24,800 nucleotides of DNA from contig JABCPU010000832.1 of the NCBI GenBank assembly GCA_016800925.1, forward strand, positions 1 to 24,800. Reading direction: 5' to 3'. Shown piece by piece: positions 1 to 9,388 of the stretch; the stretch's first letter is position 1, and every line of letters begins with the position of its first letter. Under the pieces are notes generated by a model. It saw only the letters and a program-made list of their open reading frames with translations. It was not told the origin of the DNA and searched no databases. The position numbers and the translations under genes are program-made. The DNA is from Suillus spraguei (lineage: Eukaryota; Basidiomycota; Agaricomycetes; Boletales; Suillaceae).

Positions 1-1039
1 ATTATGGCGTCTTATGGCGTGTGCGGTGTTTTTATCGGTAAAAATAGCATAGACGACCATATGGCGTACGCGGTCCGCTGCAGGCTATGTTGACTTCTAA
101 GACGCGATTCTGTTCTTAAGCTCAGACTGTTACGCGACGATCTTGTGTCCCGACTGGCTCGCGTCATCTGACAGAGTCACACATTGCTCATACATCACAA
201 GATTAGATGGTTCGTCACAAGCCCTACCTTCAATTGTCTATCGATAGAAATCAACCAGATACACTTTGAACTGGACAATGATGAACACAAGAAAATAGGA
301 AGATCGTGCGAGTATGTGATGGCAGGAAGTCAGAGATTATGCGGAAGTACTGGGTAATTAAGAGGTAACCGGAAGACAAGCGTGAGGTGGGAGGGCATGT
401 GATAATGGTTTGTCCGTAGTGATGCGCACGGCCCGGCCTCAAGCCGTGGGCCAGCCGAAGCCGGGCCTATATAGGCCAGGCCTAGCCAGGCCATCAATCA
501 CATCAGATGCATGATGCCGCAATATCGACGAACACACGGAAGGGTACAATAGACATGTCAGCATTGTGTGAGTGCACAGCTGGCACCCCTGTATGGATGG
601 GATCCGACATGACAGTAGTGCACAAAGGACAAGTACCCTCCTTCCGGAATGAAAGTATGACGTGAGTGTGTTTGAGAGTTTGGCTTCTGACGTGTGGCAC
701 GTGACTCGACGCGTGATCAGTGACCATCCCGGCGGAGCAGCATTGATCTACATAAGCCAGGCCTTTTGATTGAGGTATTCCTGGATTTTATTTCCATTTC
801 CAACGCCTGCTCTAGCCTCTGCTACCGCGACACGACTACACACTGCGTTCTCATATCCCTTTTGGTGTTTGACTTGATGTTGATTTATAACTTACTCAGC
901 CGCCGGTGTACCACACGCACAATGGAGACAACACCCCCTGGTTCTCAAGCCTTCTCCATCAAAAATCACCCTTGCACTGTGAGATATGGGGCTCCTTTAG
1001 AAGGTCCACATGTGTATTAGTGAATTTGGGCTCGAAGCG
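1..1039. other. Gene-poor stretch, no supported gene
   Basis: Short open frames occur on both strands, but none resembles a known family and none can be joined by plausible introns into a longer protein. The only visible structure is a GC-rich patch at about 430-495 with repeated GGCC/GGCCTGG-type words around a palindromic CCTATATAGG (about 466-475). That could be a TATA-containing promoter, but no gene can be assigned to it on either side. Confidence 0.5.
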
Positions 1040-1044
1040 GGCGC

Positions 1045-1187
1045 TGCCTGTTAGTCATGTCGAGGGCGGAAGGACAGTATTGGCAGGGACAGCGGGGGCA
1101 TTAAGTGCCTGGGTTAGTCATGTCGAGGGCAGTATCGGTGGGGACGATGTGGGCGGAGTCTAGCGCCCTGGATCAGTCATGCCGAGG
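1045..1187. repeat. Degenerate ~60-bp tandem repeat, three partial units
   Basis: The core TTAGTCATGTCGAGGGC is present at 1051-1067 and again at 1114-1130. A diverged copy (TCAGTCATGCCGAGG) lies at 1173-1187. The spacing is 63 and then 59 bases, and each core is preceded by a GCCTG/GCCCTGG-like word. This looks like a short decayed minisatellite in non-coding DNA; the reading frames crossing it are not convincing genes. Confidence 0.6.
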
Positions 1188-1301
1188 AAGAATTGGACGA
1201 TGAAGACATTCGGCGCGGGCTGGAAAAGCAGGGCACGGGAGGATTTTGGTCTTGGTTGCAGGGGTGAACTTTTCCCTCAAGTGTCTTTGCTCGAGGGGGT
1301 G

Positions 1302-1539
1302 TGTTGGATTATCAGGGGTCGAGGTACGAGCTCGACACTTATCGGGAATCTTCGGGATCGATGGCGCGTCAATGGCGCAATATTACCGGGCGTCGGCAGC
1401 ATGGTTTTAGCGTTGACTGGCATATATAAGGGGGTATTTTCTTGTAGGAGTACACTATGCGTTTGTCAGCGGGTTCACTGTAAAACCTGAGTTGGTATTA
1501 CTTCGCAGAACGTGTCCGAGACTTGCGTGCAACTCAACA
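1302..1539 (+). mobile_element. Solo-LTR-like element, copy 1
   Basis: About 238 bases begin TGTTGG and end TCAACA, so the ends form the short inverted TGTTG/CAACA termini typical of LTRs. A TATATAA promoter-like box lies inside near 1425. Most of the segment aligns with the reverse complement of 5115-5330, including the blocks around GAGCTCGACACT, the TATATAA box, the TTCACTGTAAAACCTG block and the CGTGTCCGAGACTTGCGTGCA block. No flanking target duplication remains and no internal retrotransposon genes follow, so I call it an old solo LTR by inference. It could instead be another dispersed repeat. Confidence 0.5.
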
Positions 1540-1670
1540 CACACGAGAATAACTTAATCGTACATAATCGATTGTCAGAATCGTCATCAACTTGTCAAGT
1601 TGGACTGTCACTATTTTGCCACAGGTTGTCTGAAACTGGGCCAAAAAAAATATTAGGATGCAGCCGAGGC

Positions 1671-1714
1671 CAGGAAGCCAAAAAGGAATGCGAACACTCC
1701 TTTTTGGCTTCCTG
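1671..1714. repeat. Perfect 17-bp inverted repeat (hairpin)
   Basis: Positions 1671-1687 are the exact reverse complement of 1698-1714 (arm CAGGAAGCCAAAAAGGA), separated by a 10-base loop. It lies about 280 bases upstream of the YqcI/YcgG start codon and outside the LTR-like repeat. No coding role is apparent. It may be a miniature element remnant or a structured non-coding site. Confidence 0.8.
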
Positions 1715-1893
1715 TGCCGAAGGCACAACGGAGCGGACTAGTCTCATAGTGTGGGAAACACGCCCAGTGAATTGTTTGCCGTAACAAACCTTGCCTTGTG
1801 ATGAATCTGATAATCTTTCTCAACTGGACAAAAAATCAGTATGGTTTTGTCACACTTTTTTTTAGTCTCGGGGCCAGAGTTTGGTTTTGAGAC

Positions 1894-1901
1894 CTATAAA
1901 A
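1894..1901 (+). promoter_or_regulatory. TATA box of the YqcI/YcgG gene
   Basis: A clear CTATAAAA sequence lies about 100 bases upstream of the ATG at 1998. That spacing fits a transcription start near 1925-1935 and a short 5' leader. Confidence 0.55.
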
Positions 1902-1997
1902 ACTCGATCAACATTACCAGACATTTCTCGTTACTTCGACTTTCAACACTCCAGCCTCCAGCACTACTTTCAGGAGTACTCCAACTTGTGACGCTCC

Positions 1998-3028
1998 ATG
2001 CTCGACACCTACGCTTTAGCTGTATCACTCATTGGAGGCGTTACGATTATACTTCTCACCAATGCTGCCTCGATCAAATATCGAAGTGTGCTAACAATAC
2101 TTCATGATACATTATCCTCCCTCATTGTTTGTATTATATTTGCTCACTGCTTATGGATAAACTGACTATCAACGACTAGAGTTTTATTCGAGCTGCATTT
2201 AGCGGCGAACAAGATGACCAACAGGGTAACCCTTTGACACGGTACGGACACACGCATCCCTTTGAGACCATCGTCTAATATTTTATTCATTTCAGAGCGC
2301 AAGTCACTGCAGCATTTCCGCAAGGAACGTGGCAGCGTAATGCCTACGAAGACTATAAGGCAGTTCTCCTCGATGAAGAACTAATATTCCCCTGCATCTA
2401 CGCAACAAAGGGCTTTAAATCAGATGACCAGCTCTATTTCTTCATCGACTCAGATGACCTGTCAGACCCACGCCATATCCATGCTCTTGCCAAGGCACTC
2501 TCTATATACCTCCCTCAATCTCGCCAGCTTGGCCCCAACACATCCCTCGTTCTTCTTGCCAAGCAAAATGACAACAACACACGAACAGTCGAAGAATACA
2601 ACGATCTGTTCTGGAAACTCCTCAACGGTCTCGCCAAGCTTGATGAAAAGCCCTGGCCTGAAAGTATTCCTCGCGACATTGACACGGACAAATGGTGCTT
2701 CTGTTTTGGCGGAGAACAATTCTTTACTGTCATCCAAACCCCTGCTCACCAGGTGAGGCGCACGCGTCATGCGCCGGGCCTGACCATGGTCTTACAACCA
2801 AAGAGGATTTTCAATATCCTCTTCAGCACTGAAGCAAAGCGCGCTGGTGCGCTTGCAAAAGTCCGTGCCCTCCTCGCCAAGTACGATCCTATCCCTGTCA
2901 GCCCCGAGCTGAAGAACTACGGTGATGAAGGATCGCGGGAGGCCACGCAGTACTTCTTGATGGATGAAAATGTTCCGGCGCCTTGTCCATATGACAAACT
3001 CAGTGACTCCGAAATCGTTGTCGGATAA
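1998..3028 (+). CDS. YqcI/YcgG family protein with N-terminal membrane segment
   Basis: Proposed exons are 1998-2126, 2180-2241 and 2296-3028, giving about 307 residues. The introns are 53 and 54 bases, with GT..AG ends and consistent phase. The long third exon carries the hallmark pattern of the YqcI/YcgG family: FPC near residue 97, a WP..IP..D..KW..CFGG block ending near residue 202, TPAH..RRTRHAPG, a QP+.IFN block, and a terminal QYFL...CPY. Some bacterial members are heme-dependent N-hydroxylases, but the substrate here cannot be inferred. Residues 6-22 are strongly hydrophobic and may anchor the protein or serve as a signal. Exons 1 and 2 are inferred from splice sites and frame only; an ATG at 2214 cannot lead in frame into exon 3 through the available donors. 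The gene appears intact. Confidence 0.75.
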
Positions 3029-3557
3029 AGTTGAGCTGATAGCCCCTGTCAAGTTGCTTCTAACTAACAGATCTCCAGTGGACTACGATACCTTCCTAAT
3101 GCGGAGTCGCGACAAATAGAGTGCTTCGGTGAATTTGAAATTGGTTATGTATATTCAGGTTGAAACATACGTATCGGGCTCAGTTGGGCTTTCTGTGTAG
3201 CGCTACTTCTTCCTCAGGCCTCAATAACTAGAATTTGGCTTGCGTTTCCGAAATAAAAAGATGCCGTGTGTGTGATACAGGAAAGAGATTGAAATTAAAC
3301 TCAGAGGCCACCATACAGCTAGGAACCTGACACGTGATACACGTGGAGCGTTCTTTGTGGCTGGAAATTATTTACTAATCATATTGCTACTTTTACGATT
3401 GTCGTCATTACTTTCGCACACACGTTAGTCGAATCTGATGTGTTTTCCAACTTCCAAGTCGAGCTTTGACCAGTGTTTGTTCCGAATGGGCACTAAGTAA
3501 CTAGCCGTGAAGTGATTAAATTCAGCTGGGCGCTCGAAAACTCGAACATTAACCATC
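3029..3557. other. Intergenic region before the GST gene
   Basis: No gene is seen. A CACGTG E-box-like palindrome and a nearby ACACGTGG word occur around 3331-3346. The stretch should contain the terminator of the upstream gene and the promoter of the GST gene, but no clear TATA box is visible. Confidence 0.45.
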
Positions 3558-4302
3558 ATGGCCCCACCTCACTACACCATCATCGGGACACCATTCAGCA
3601 CCTTCACCCGATCTATCACTCTTGGATTGACTTATAAAGGGATACCCTTCACTCAAGTTAGATGTGTCCCACATTCGGATACAGCAGATGATAACCATCC
3701 ATTCGGATTTTTGCCTACCCTGATCATCCACGAAATTGACGGTAAAACAGTCAACCTCAAGTTGCGCGAGAGCGCGGCCATCGCGCGCTACATCGATAGG
3801 GTTTCACCGGAACCTAGCTTGCATATTTCACCTGGTCAGGGGAAAGCCATCATCGAGGAACAGATGTGGGAGTTTGTGAGTCTTGCCGGAGCACATGGTA
3901 AACTTGAAGTCTCAATCAGACACATGGAGCCTATGATACTGATTTCATGCTTCAGGGTTCCATGCTGTTGAGAAAGGGGTCGTGAAACCCCGTGTGGCTG
4001 CCACTGACGAAGGCAAACTTACAGATTCTGCAATTCGCGCACAAATCAAACCAGCTGTAGAGCACCTCAAGAGACTGCTTGGTAAATTGGAAGAGCTAAT
4101 GGCAGACGAGGGCTATGTGTTCGGAAGCAAGCTGAGCTGGGCGGACTTCTTCTTGTTCCCGCTGCTCGCAGATCTGAAGGCAGTCCCCGAGGGCGAATTG
4201 CTTTCTCCGAGAATGCTGAACTGGATGGAGGAGATGAATAAATTGGAGGCAGTTAAGGCCACTACTGCAGGTACCTTGAGTGTTGGTGCAAGACCCCCCT
4301 AA
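3558..4302 (+). CDS. Glutathione S-transferase
   Basis: Two exons (3558-3897 and 3956-4302) are joined across a 58-base intron in phase 1, giving 228 residues, a normal GST length. The N-terminal half has the thioredoxin-like fold signature: a GTPFSTFTRS segment near residue 10, a G-F-L-P-T-L stretch where the cis-proline lies, and E71-S72 in the ESAAIARYID motif that binds the gamma-glutamyl part of glutathione. The second exon gives the all-helical C-terminal domain, including a G-S-K-L-SWADFFLFPLL segment typical of the family. The predicted enzyme conjugates or reduces electrophiles with glutathione in the cytosol. The start is the first ATG, in the good context CATCATGG. Subclass and substrate are not clear. 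The gene looks intact. Confidence 0.85.
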
Positions 4303-5114
4303 TCGCTCAATCCGAGCAGGTAATGGTTTGACTTTTTCTCGCAATCGTCCCACTGACTCAGAGATGGTGCAGGAATTCCTTGTGAATGGAGCTCGAGTCC
4401 GTGTTAAATAGAGAGGTCGACTTTCAATCCAAGCATGATTTGTAGTAAAACTATCCAAGCAGTCTTCAGTTGACATGTCGTATGTAATTCTTCAGGAGGC
4501 TAGAGGCCCCTGCTTCGCGGTGTTGAAGTCCGACGCATCAGAGGAAGGGAATGGCCGAAGAATCCGAGAAGCAAGGCACGGGAGAAGGCTGTTGTTCCGA
4601 GCGCAAGCCAATTGCGGGGCGCTGACGTCGGCCAAGCCCCTGTCGGTTAGTCTTCTCTGGGCCTTCAGTCCCTAAGAAGATGGTCGAGAGCATTCTAAGA
4701 ATACATATAGTCTGGGTCAGACAAAAATTGTATTTCGGACATTTAAATATTTATTGGCGTCTGTGATCATATGATGGACAGTACAATCTAGTCTAAGGAC
4801 CCCCGGTGCCCTGGCTGCCATCTCAGAATCCGCGAATGCCCTGACCTAGGACGTACTCGGTCAGTCCGCCGTTCCCCCCGGCCGTTTTAGGCGCGATTCT
4901 TACGGAGGAGAAACTTTTCGACTCCTTTAACTAACGTGTCGTTGGGAGTGCTTAACGCGTACTCAGCCCAGATGTGCTGATACAGGAATCATTCTGAATG
5001 CAGGGAATATGGTGGAGAGGGGGACTTAGTATTGTCAAAGAGGTCCTCCTCATTCGCTGACTGAGTCCAGTGTAGGTGGCGTGATTCCGTGTAGGTGAGT
5101 AGGTGTATATGATG
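4303..5114. other. Intergenic stretch without a recognised gene
   Basis: The longest open frame (4475-4675, +) has no family resemblance and no splice partners. A patch of CCCGG/CCGG-rich sequence lies near 4800-4890. Nothing else can be supported. Confidence 0.5.
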
Positions 5115-5330
5115 TGTTGAGCTGCACGCAAGTCTCGGACACGTTCCGCAAAGTAATACCAACCCAGGTTTTACAGTGAACTTGTGAACAAACACATAGC
5201 GTACTCGTACTGTAAAATCTTTACTTATATATGTCTGCCAATGGCAAAAGTAAGCTGCCGACGCTCGGTAATATCGCGCCATCATTCCCGAAGGTTCCCG
5301 ACGAGTGTCGAGCTCCCCTATATTCCAACA
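5115..5330 (-). mobile_element. Solo-LTR-like element, copy 2 (inverted)
   Basis: Read on the minus strand, the segment starts TGTTGG at 5330 and ends TCAACA at 5115, matching copy 1 at 1302-1539 along nearly its whole length. Relative to copy 1 it lacks about 20 bases, mostly near the start. It keeps an internal TATATAA. No target duplication is visible. Its 5330 end lies 2-3 bases from the point where homology with the duplicated oxidoreductase locus (16173 onward) begins, so the element may mark a duplication breakpoint or may have inserted there. Confidence 0.5.
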
Positions 5331-5444
5331 ATTAGAAGACTTATCGGACAACCTAGGGTATGGATACTCTTCTGAAAATATCATTCATAAGAAGACCCCC
5401 TAGATTTGGCCCCACTGAAAGAACTGTCCCGTGATATGGCCTTT

Positions 5445-7497
5445 TCAGTACGTGAACCTCTCTCGCTTTACACGCTCCGGATCTACTCCAGCAGCTCGGA
5501 GCGACTTCATAGCATTGAGAACGAAAGGCAACGGGCCGCATATATGCGGCTCCCGAAGCTTCGCATCTACACTGCCAAAAAGAATTCCGCTGTCGTCAAG
5601 GTGTCCCTTGTGATGAATCAAGGTGACGAATGGCGGAAAAGACTCAGACAACTGGAATTGCATCGACGAGTAGACATGAATGGAGAATGTAAGGTCGGGA
5701 GGCGAATGGGAGCTGTCGACCTTGTTGGGTGACATAAACGCTTCTTGAATCAAGCTGAGTATAACGTCCGGTTCCCGCGTCGAAAGGACGAGCGTCACAT
5801 CCCAGACCCCGAATCCCCGAGTAGCGAGGTTTGCAACATGACGGGTCAAGCTCAGGAAAGGCGTGATGCCAATTCCACCAGCAATCCACAGCAGCCGTCG
5901 CCCACCGTCACACCTCGCCAGAGGCTCTGGGACTGGAATATTGCCTCCGACACCTCGCAGTCGAGCGCAGACCTTCAAGTCTGCGACATCAATATATTCT
6001 CCAGTCATCTGCGGATCAACACTCCTAGCAAGTTGATTTAAAATTGGAGTGATGAGACCACCTTTGATCGCTCTCATTGTGATAGAGAGGATGCAAGGTG
6101 CATCTGGGGTTGGAATCACGGAGACTGTCCAAGTACGGACACAGTCATCATTAACTGTGCTATCATCTTCCTCCCAGTCCAACAGCGCGTGTGAGCGTTT
6201 ACGCAGGAACTCTGATAACTCCAGTACGCAGTTTTGGCTTGGATTGATCTCCACAGGTCGTGAAGACTCAAAAATGAGGGTGATGAGGGTGTCATTCAGC
6301 ACTCGCGTCTTTATCAGGCTGAGTGTGATGTCCGCGAATGACACAGATGGTGGTTTCTCTTCCGCTAAGTAGCAGACAGGTGGGCTGTAGGGGCTACGTT
6401 CCGCTGGCCTTGTCTCCCTTAACGGAATGGCATTTTCGACAAAGGAGAATCCAGTGACGCAGATAGTGGAAATTATATTCAGATCCGGCATCACTGCTCG
6501 TGCAGATGCGCCATACAGGGTCTCAGCTTTCCCGGTAACATGCAGGATTAATCCAGTGGAAAAGGAGGGGAAAACAATCCCAGCAACTGGCGTAACGTGT
6601 ATGTTGCCCAGTGAATTCATCACGCGATTCCCTGTGTATTATATATAAACACTAGACTCGCCTATGGTGTATGGTTCATCTCACCGGCATAATTCGGAAG
6701 CACGAGAGTCTTCCCATCGGAAGGTTTAACTCGAATAAATCCGGGGCGACCCCCTCTGTGGTTGGTTCCAACTCGAGAAGGATGAATGTTTTCATCCTCC
6801 TGGGCGGCCACGTAAGACGTGGACAGGAAAGCTGTATCAGTTGCATGGATGAATGCAATGACGTCATCAGGTAGGCGATCCCCATCCTTTAGGTTAAATT
6901 GCTCATAGATGAGGCGTGGCGACGCTCCGTGAAATGGCATGATCGATCTGATACTGATGTATTTTGGACATAACCTACAGTTTGTGAGACAGAGTTACAG
7001 CACAAAGAAGCCGCAGGAGCTCACCCCAGGGCTTGAGTGACCACGACAGTAAGATCGATGTCCAGATCTTTCAATGAAATATTGGATATGTAGCCAGAGA
7101 ATTTGTTCCTCCTCCTAGTCGAAACCTCAACCCCGATCCCAGAAAAGAGTGGTTTCCCATCATGAAGCTGAGAGCAGTTCCGAATAATTGGGTCTCCAGG
7201 CCATAGACGGGCTTTTATCGTTAGGGAAGCATCAGTAGGGGATGAGATAAAGTCTGGCATCCCATCATTTGAGCAAAGAATAGATGCCCATGGTCTCCCT
7301 TGCCGGTCCAGAGTAGTGACTGGCAAAAAATGTAGTCGGCTTGTGTGGAAAATACGATGCTGCTCGGGCAACCTGTCCACAATTGTTGTGATTGCAACGT
7401 GCTCGGAGAGGTGGATGATTGCCTGAACGGCTTGTTCTCCTGGATGCCAGCCCCGTAAAGCAGGTAACGGATCTGATGACTGTTGCAGCAACTGCAT
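5445..7497 (-). CDS. Flavin oxidoreductase: PNPOx-like domain fused to FAD/NAD reductase
   Basis: Exons on the minus strand are 7497-7025, 6974-6685 and 6631-5445, with introns of 50 and 53 bases and matching phases, giving 649 residues. The first part is a pyridoxamine-phosphate-oxidase-like FMN-binding split barrel. It starts with a GWHPGE motif, then has LPEQHR, FLPVTTLD.QGRPWAS, STRRRNKFSGYI (from residue 126) and, across the first splice, a CPKYI motif. After an LPNYAGNR linker comes a ferredoxin-reductase-like half: the FAD-binding RTWTVS (R420), the nucleotide-binding GGIGITPFLS (from 506), and the ICGP motif (C619), ending in a short ERFTY tail usual for the family. It probably moves electrons from NAD(P)H through FAD to FMN or a partner; the substrate is unknown. 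I chose the ATG at 7497 because the upstream codons in frame are not ATG. The gene seems intact, while a decayed copy lies at 16173-17345. Confidence 0.8.
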
Positions 7498-7503
7498 CGT
7501 CAA

Positions 7504-8386
7504 GGGACGGGATGAAGTATGAACAGTTTAGTCTAGATTGGGAGAGAAACCGCTTGAGGGAACACGATTAGTGATTGCACTATGTACTGGTCAGTTGTCT
7601 GTACTCAGTTGCCACGTGTTGTCCAGAGAAGAAATGCACATTTCAGTAAAGGGTTTCATTTGTCTCGATTCTGCAGAAAGAGTTCTGATGGTATGTGAAA
7701 CATTTTGGGAAATCAGTAACAGTCTGACAAGCAATTGAAGCAAATGTGTCGTGCGCGTGACCGGTCACTTATGGGAGCTGGTCCGGTGACTTACCAAGAT
7801 TCTATATATATATCACAGTCGAGAATCCCAGACATATTAATAGAAATTACCGATGACGCACGCAGACGATGACGCAATCGATGACGATGCAAGCTGCACG
7901 CGCGCTCAGACTCTCGGAATCCCATGCGGTCTTCCACTTTACTCGCTGTCCGAACAACTGTTAGTGTGGTCGTCTCGTTCCTTGCGACGTCCTTACAGAA
8001 ACAGGAGGCTCTGGTCTTGGTGTGATTGGAAGACAGAAATAACTCCAGTCTTCAAGTGAAGGACTCCCCGGCGTTAGCGTCATGCGAAAAAGAAAAACAA
8101 CGGCGCATCTTTCTTGATAGTCAATTGTGTAGCTAAGTTGGCGTGAACTTCAGCAAACGAGAAAGGTCAAAAGCAGCTAGACACTATCACTCCATGTGAG
8201 AGCACAGTACTTAGCATGATCATTTGAGTTGCCATACCGACCAGTCTTTATACCCCCGTCGGCTGGCCCCAGACAGCGGTGTTCTAGCAATGGCTGAATA
8301 CCTGAAATAGAAGATTTGTTTGCGACCTCTGGAAATCACCGTACTGCGTAGATCAATGCAATATCAGTGCCTCAACAGCTTCGAAG
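7504..8386. other. 5' flank of the oxidoreductase, duplicated elsewhere in the window
   Basis: No gene is supported here. The part from about 7525 to 8215 aligns in pieces with 16590-17165 and is non-coding flank carried in the duplicated block. A TATATATATA run at 7803-7812 could be a minus-strand TATA box, but it lies about 300 bases before the start codon. At the far end, 8190-8255 matches 22262-22316, which lies just past the 3' end of the UBA2 pseudogene. Confidence 0.55.
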
Positions 8387-8640
8387 ATGCCAAAAGACTG
8401 GTGGTGGAGATTATTTGATACTAACCCAGATGTCGAAAAATCTGCAGCCTATGCCAATGAGAAAGAGAAAAGGTCAAAAGTGATATGTGCCAATGGGTGG
8501 AGCATGCTAGATTAGCAGAGTGATTGACGAGCAGCGAAAGGATCGTGAGGCGCCAAGGCCTACGAAATGATGTGCGCACTGCGAACACATGATCAAATCA
8601 TCGCACATTGTACTAAGCCTTTCAATAAATTTTCCCTAAT
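8387..8640 (+). pseudogene. Possible remnant of a zinc-finger transposon-like protein
   Basis: A frame starting at 8387 begins MPKDWWWRLFDTNPD and continues into a lysine/glutamate-rich stretch and a KVICA segment before a stop near 8513. In another frame a VIDEQRKDRE segment follows, then a CAHCEH stretch. The W-rich start followed by cysteine pairs recalls the zinc-finger N-termini of hAT-like transposase-associated proteins in mushrooms, but this is only a pattern impression. If it is a gene, it is broken by stops and frame changes. Confidence 0.25.
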
Positions 8641-9284
8641 ACACCTCCAGCGAATTTCAAAAGGAGCTCTTAGAGTATCTAGAAGGACACGGTATGGCGA
8701 GGTGGACTTGATCCGAAGTGAGGCTGAGGCTTATTTAATCTGTCTATTATCTTCTCGTCACTCGTGTTACTGCAAATTGTAGCAAAAACGTCCAGACATT
8801 CTCAAGATGTACAATAGTATACGTTATCAAGATATTGAGCCAACACCACTGCTGTAAGTGCACTACATTGTGCGGTTGCAGAATAAGTTCGCCGCAGTGA
8901 GAGATAGGACCGGGAGATGGCTTCGATAGAGAAAATATGTACACTACTGTTCTGGTGTCTTGCTGATGGGGAGCTTATATACGTAGTTCCAAGGGGGTGG
9001 CGTTCAGGGTAACAATGTAATAAGGGTATGATCAGACGTAAAGAAAAGGGTTTTCCGTCACCAGGGGAATACAATTCCCTACACTGCAAAAATTCCTTCA
9101 GCAAATTTGTGCAAATCCGACCTCTGGTAAACATCTTTTCAGTCTTTTCGACACAGTGCTCACAAAAATTCGTTCGCGTCTGTCTTAAAAGTCTTACAGA
9201 ACTTGGCAGAATTGTGCTTGCATCTGCGAGACGAGTATATGCAGATGGGAGACAAAAAGGGCCGTCTGCGTCGCCCAAGGAAAA
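8641..9284. other. Intergenic stretch without a recognised gene
   Basis: A 158-codon open frame on the minus strand (8802-9278) has no recognisable motif, and its composition does not resemble the window's real exons. I do not call it. No repeat copy was noticed elsewhere. Confidence 0.45.
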
Positions 9285-9388
9285 TCATACATCCATAGTA
9301 TTGTACCCATGACTATAATGTTTGAAGAACCATTAGAATAAGAACGTAGACGGGTCTAACGCACTGCCATTGCATGCGCTTACCCTAG
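9285..9388 (-). pseudogene. 5' stub of the tandem minus-strand gene family (copy 0)
   Basis: Read on the minus strand, this segment resembles the start region of the family copies: a GGTAAGCGCA donor-like word, a run corresponding to the 5' leader intron, a TTCAA.CAT segment, and an ATGGG start at 9310-9308. About eight codons then resemble the MGKFCGYLL start before similarity ends. It lies directly next to tandem unit 1 and is probably what remains of a further unit. Confidence 0.45.

Larger units (their letters stand above)
1540..1997. other. Intergenic region upstream of the YqcI/YcgG gene
   Basis: Apart from the hairpin and the TATA box listed separately, nothing gene-like is seen here. 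The stretch probably holds the promoter and 5' leader of the downstream gene. Confidence 0.5.

Noticed and set aside
766..1784. Several overlapping plus-strand frames of 84-103 codons
   Set aside because: No family resemblance, different frames, no sensible introns. They overlap the tandem repeat and the LTR-like element.
5406..6648. Plus-strand ORFs of 60-108 codons across the oxidoreductase
   Set aside because: They lie antisense to a gene with clear FAD, NAD and split-barrel motifs.
7853..8059. 68-codon frame starting with a D-rich segment
   Set aside because: It lies in duplicated 5' flank, and the homologous part at 16800-17030 does not keep the frame.
8802..9278. 158-codon minus-strand open frame
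   Set aside because: No recognisable motif, no second copy, and no promoter or splice context. Open frames of this size occur by chance in this much sequence.
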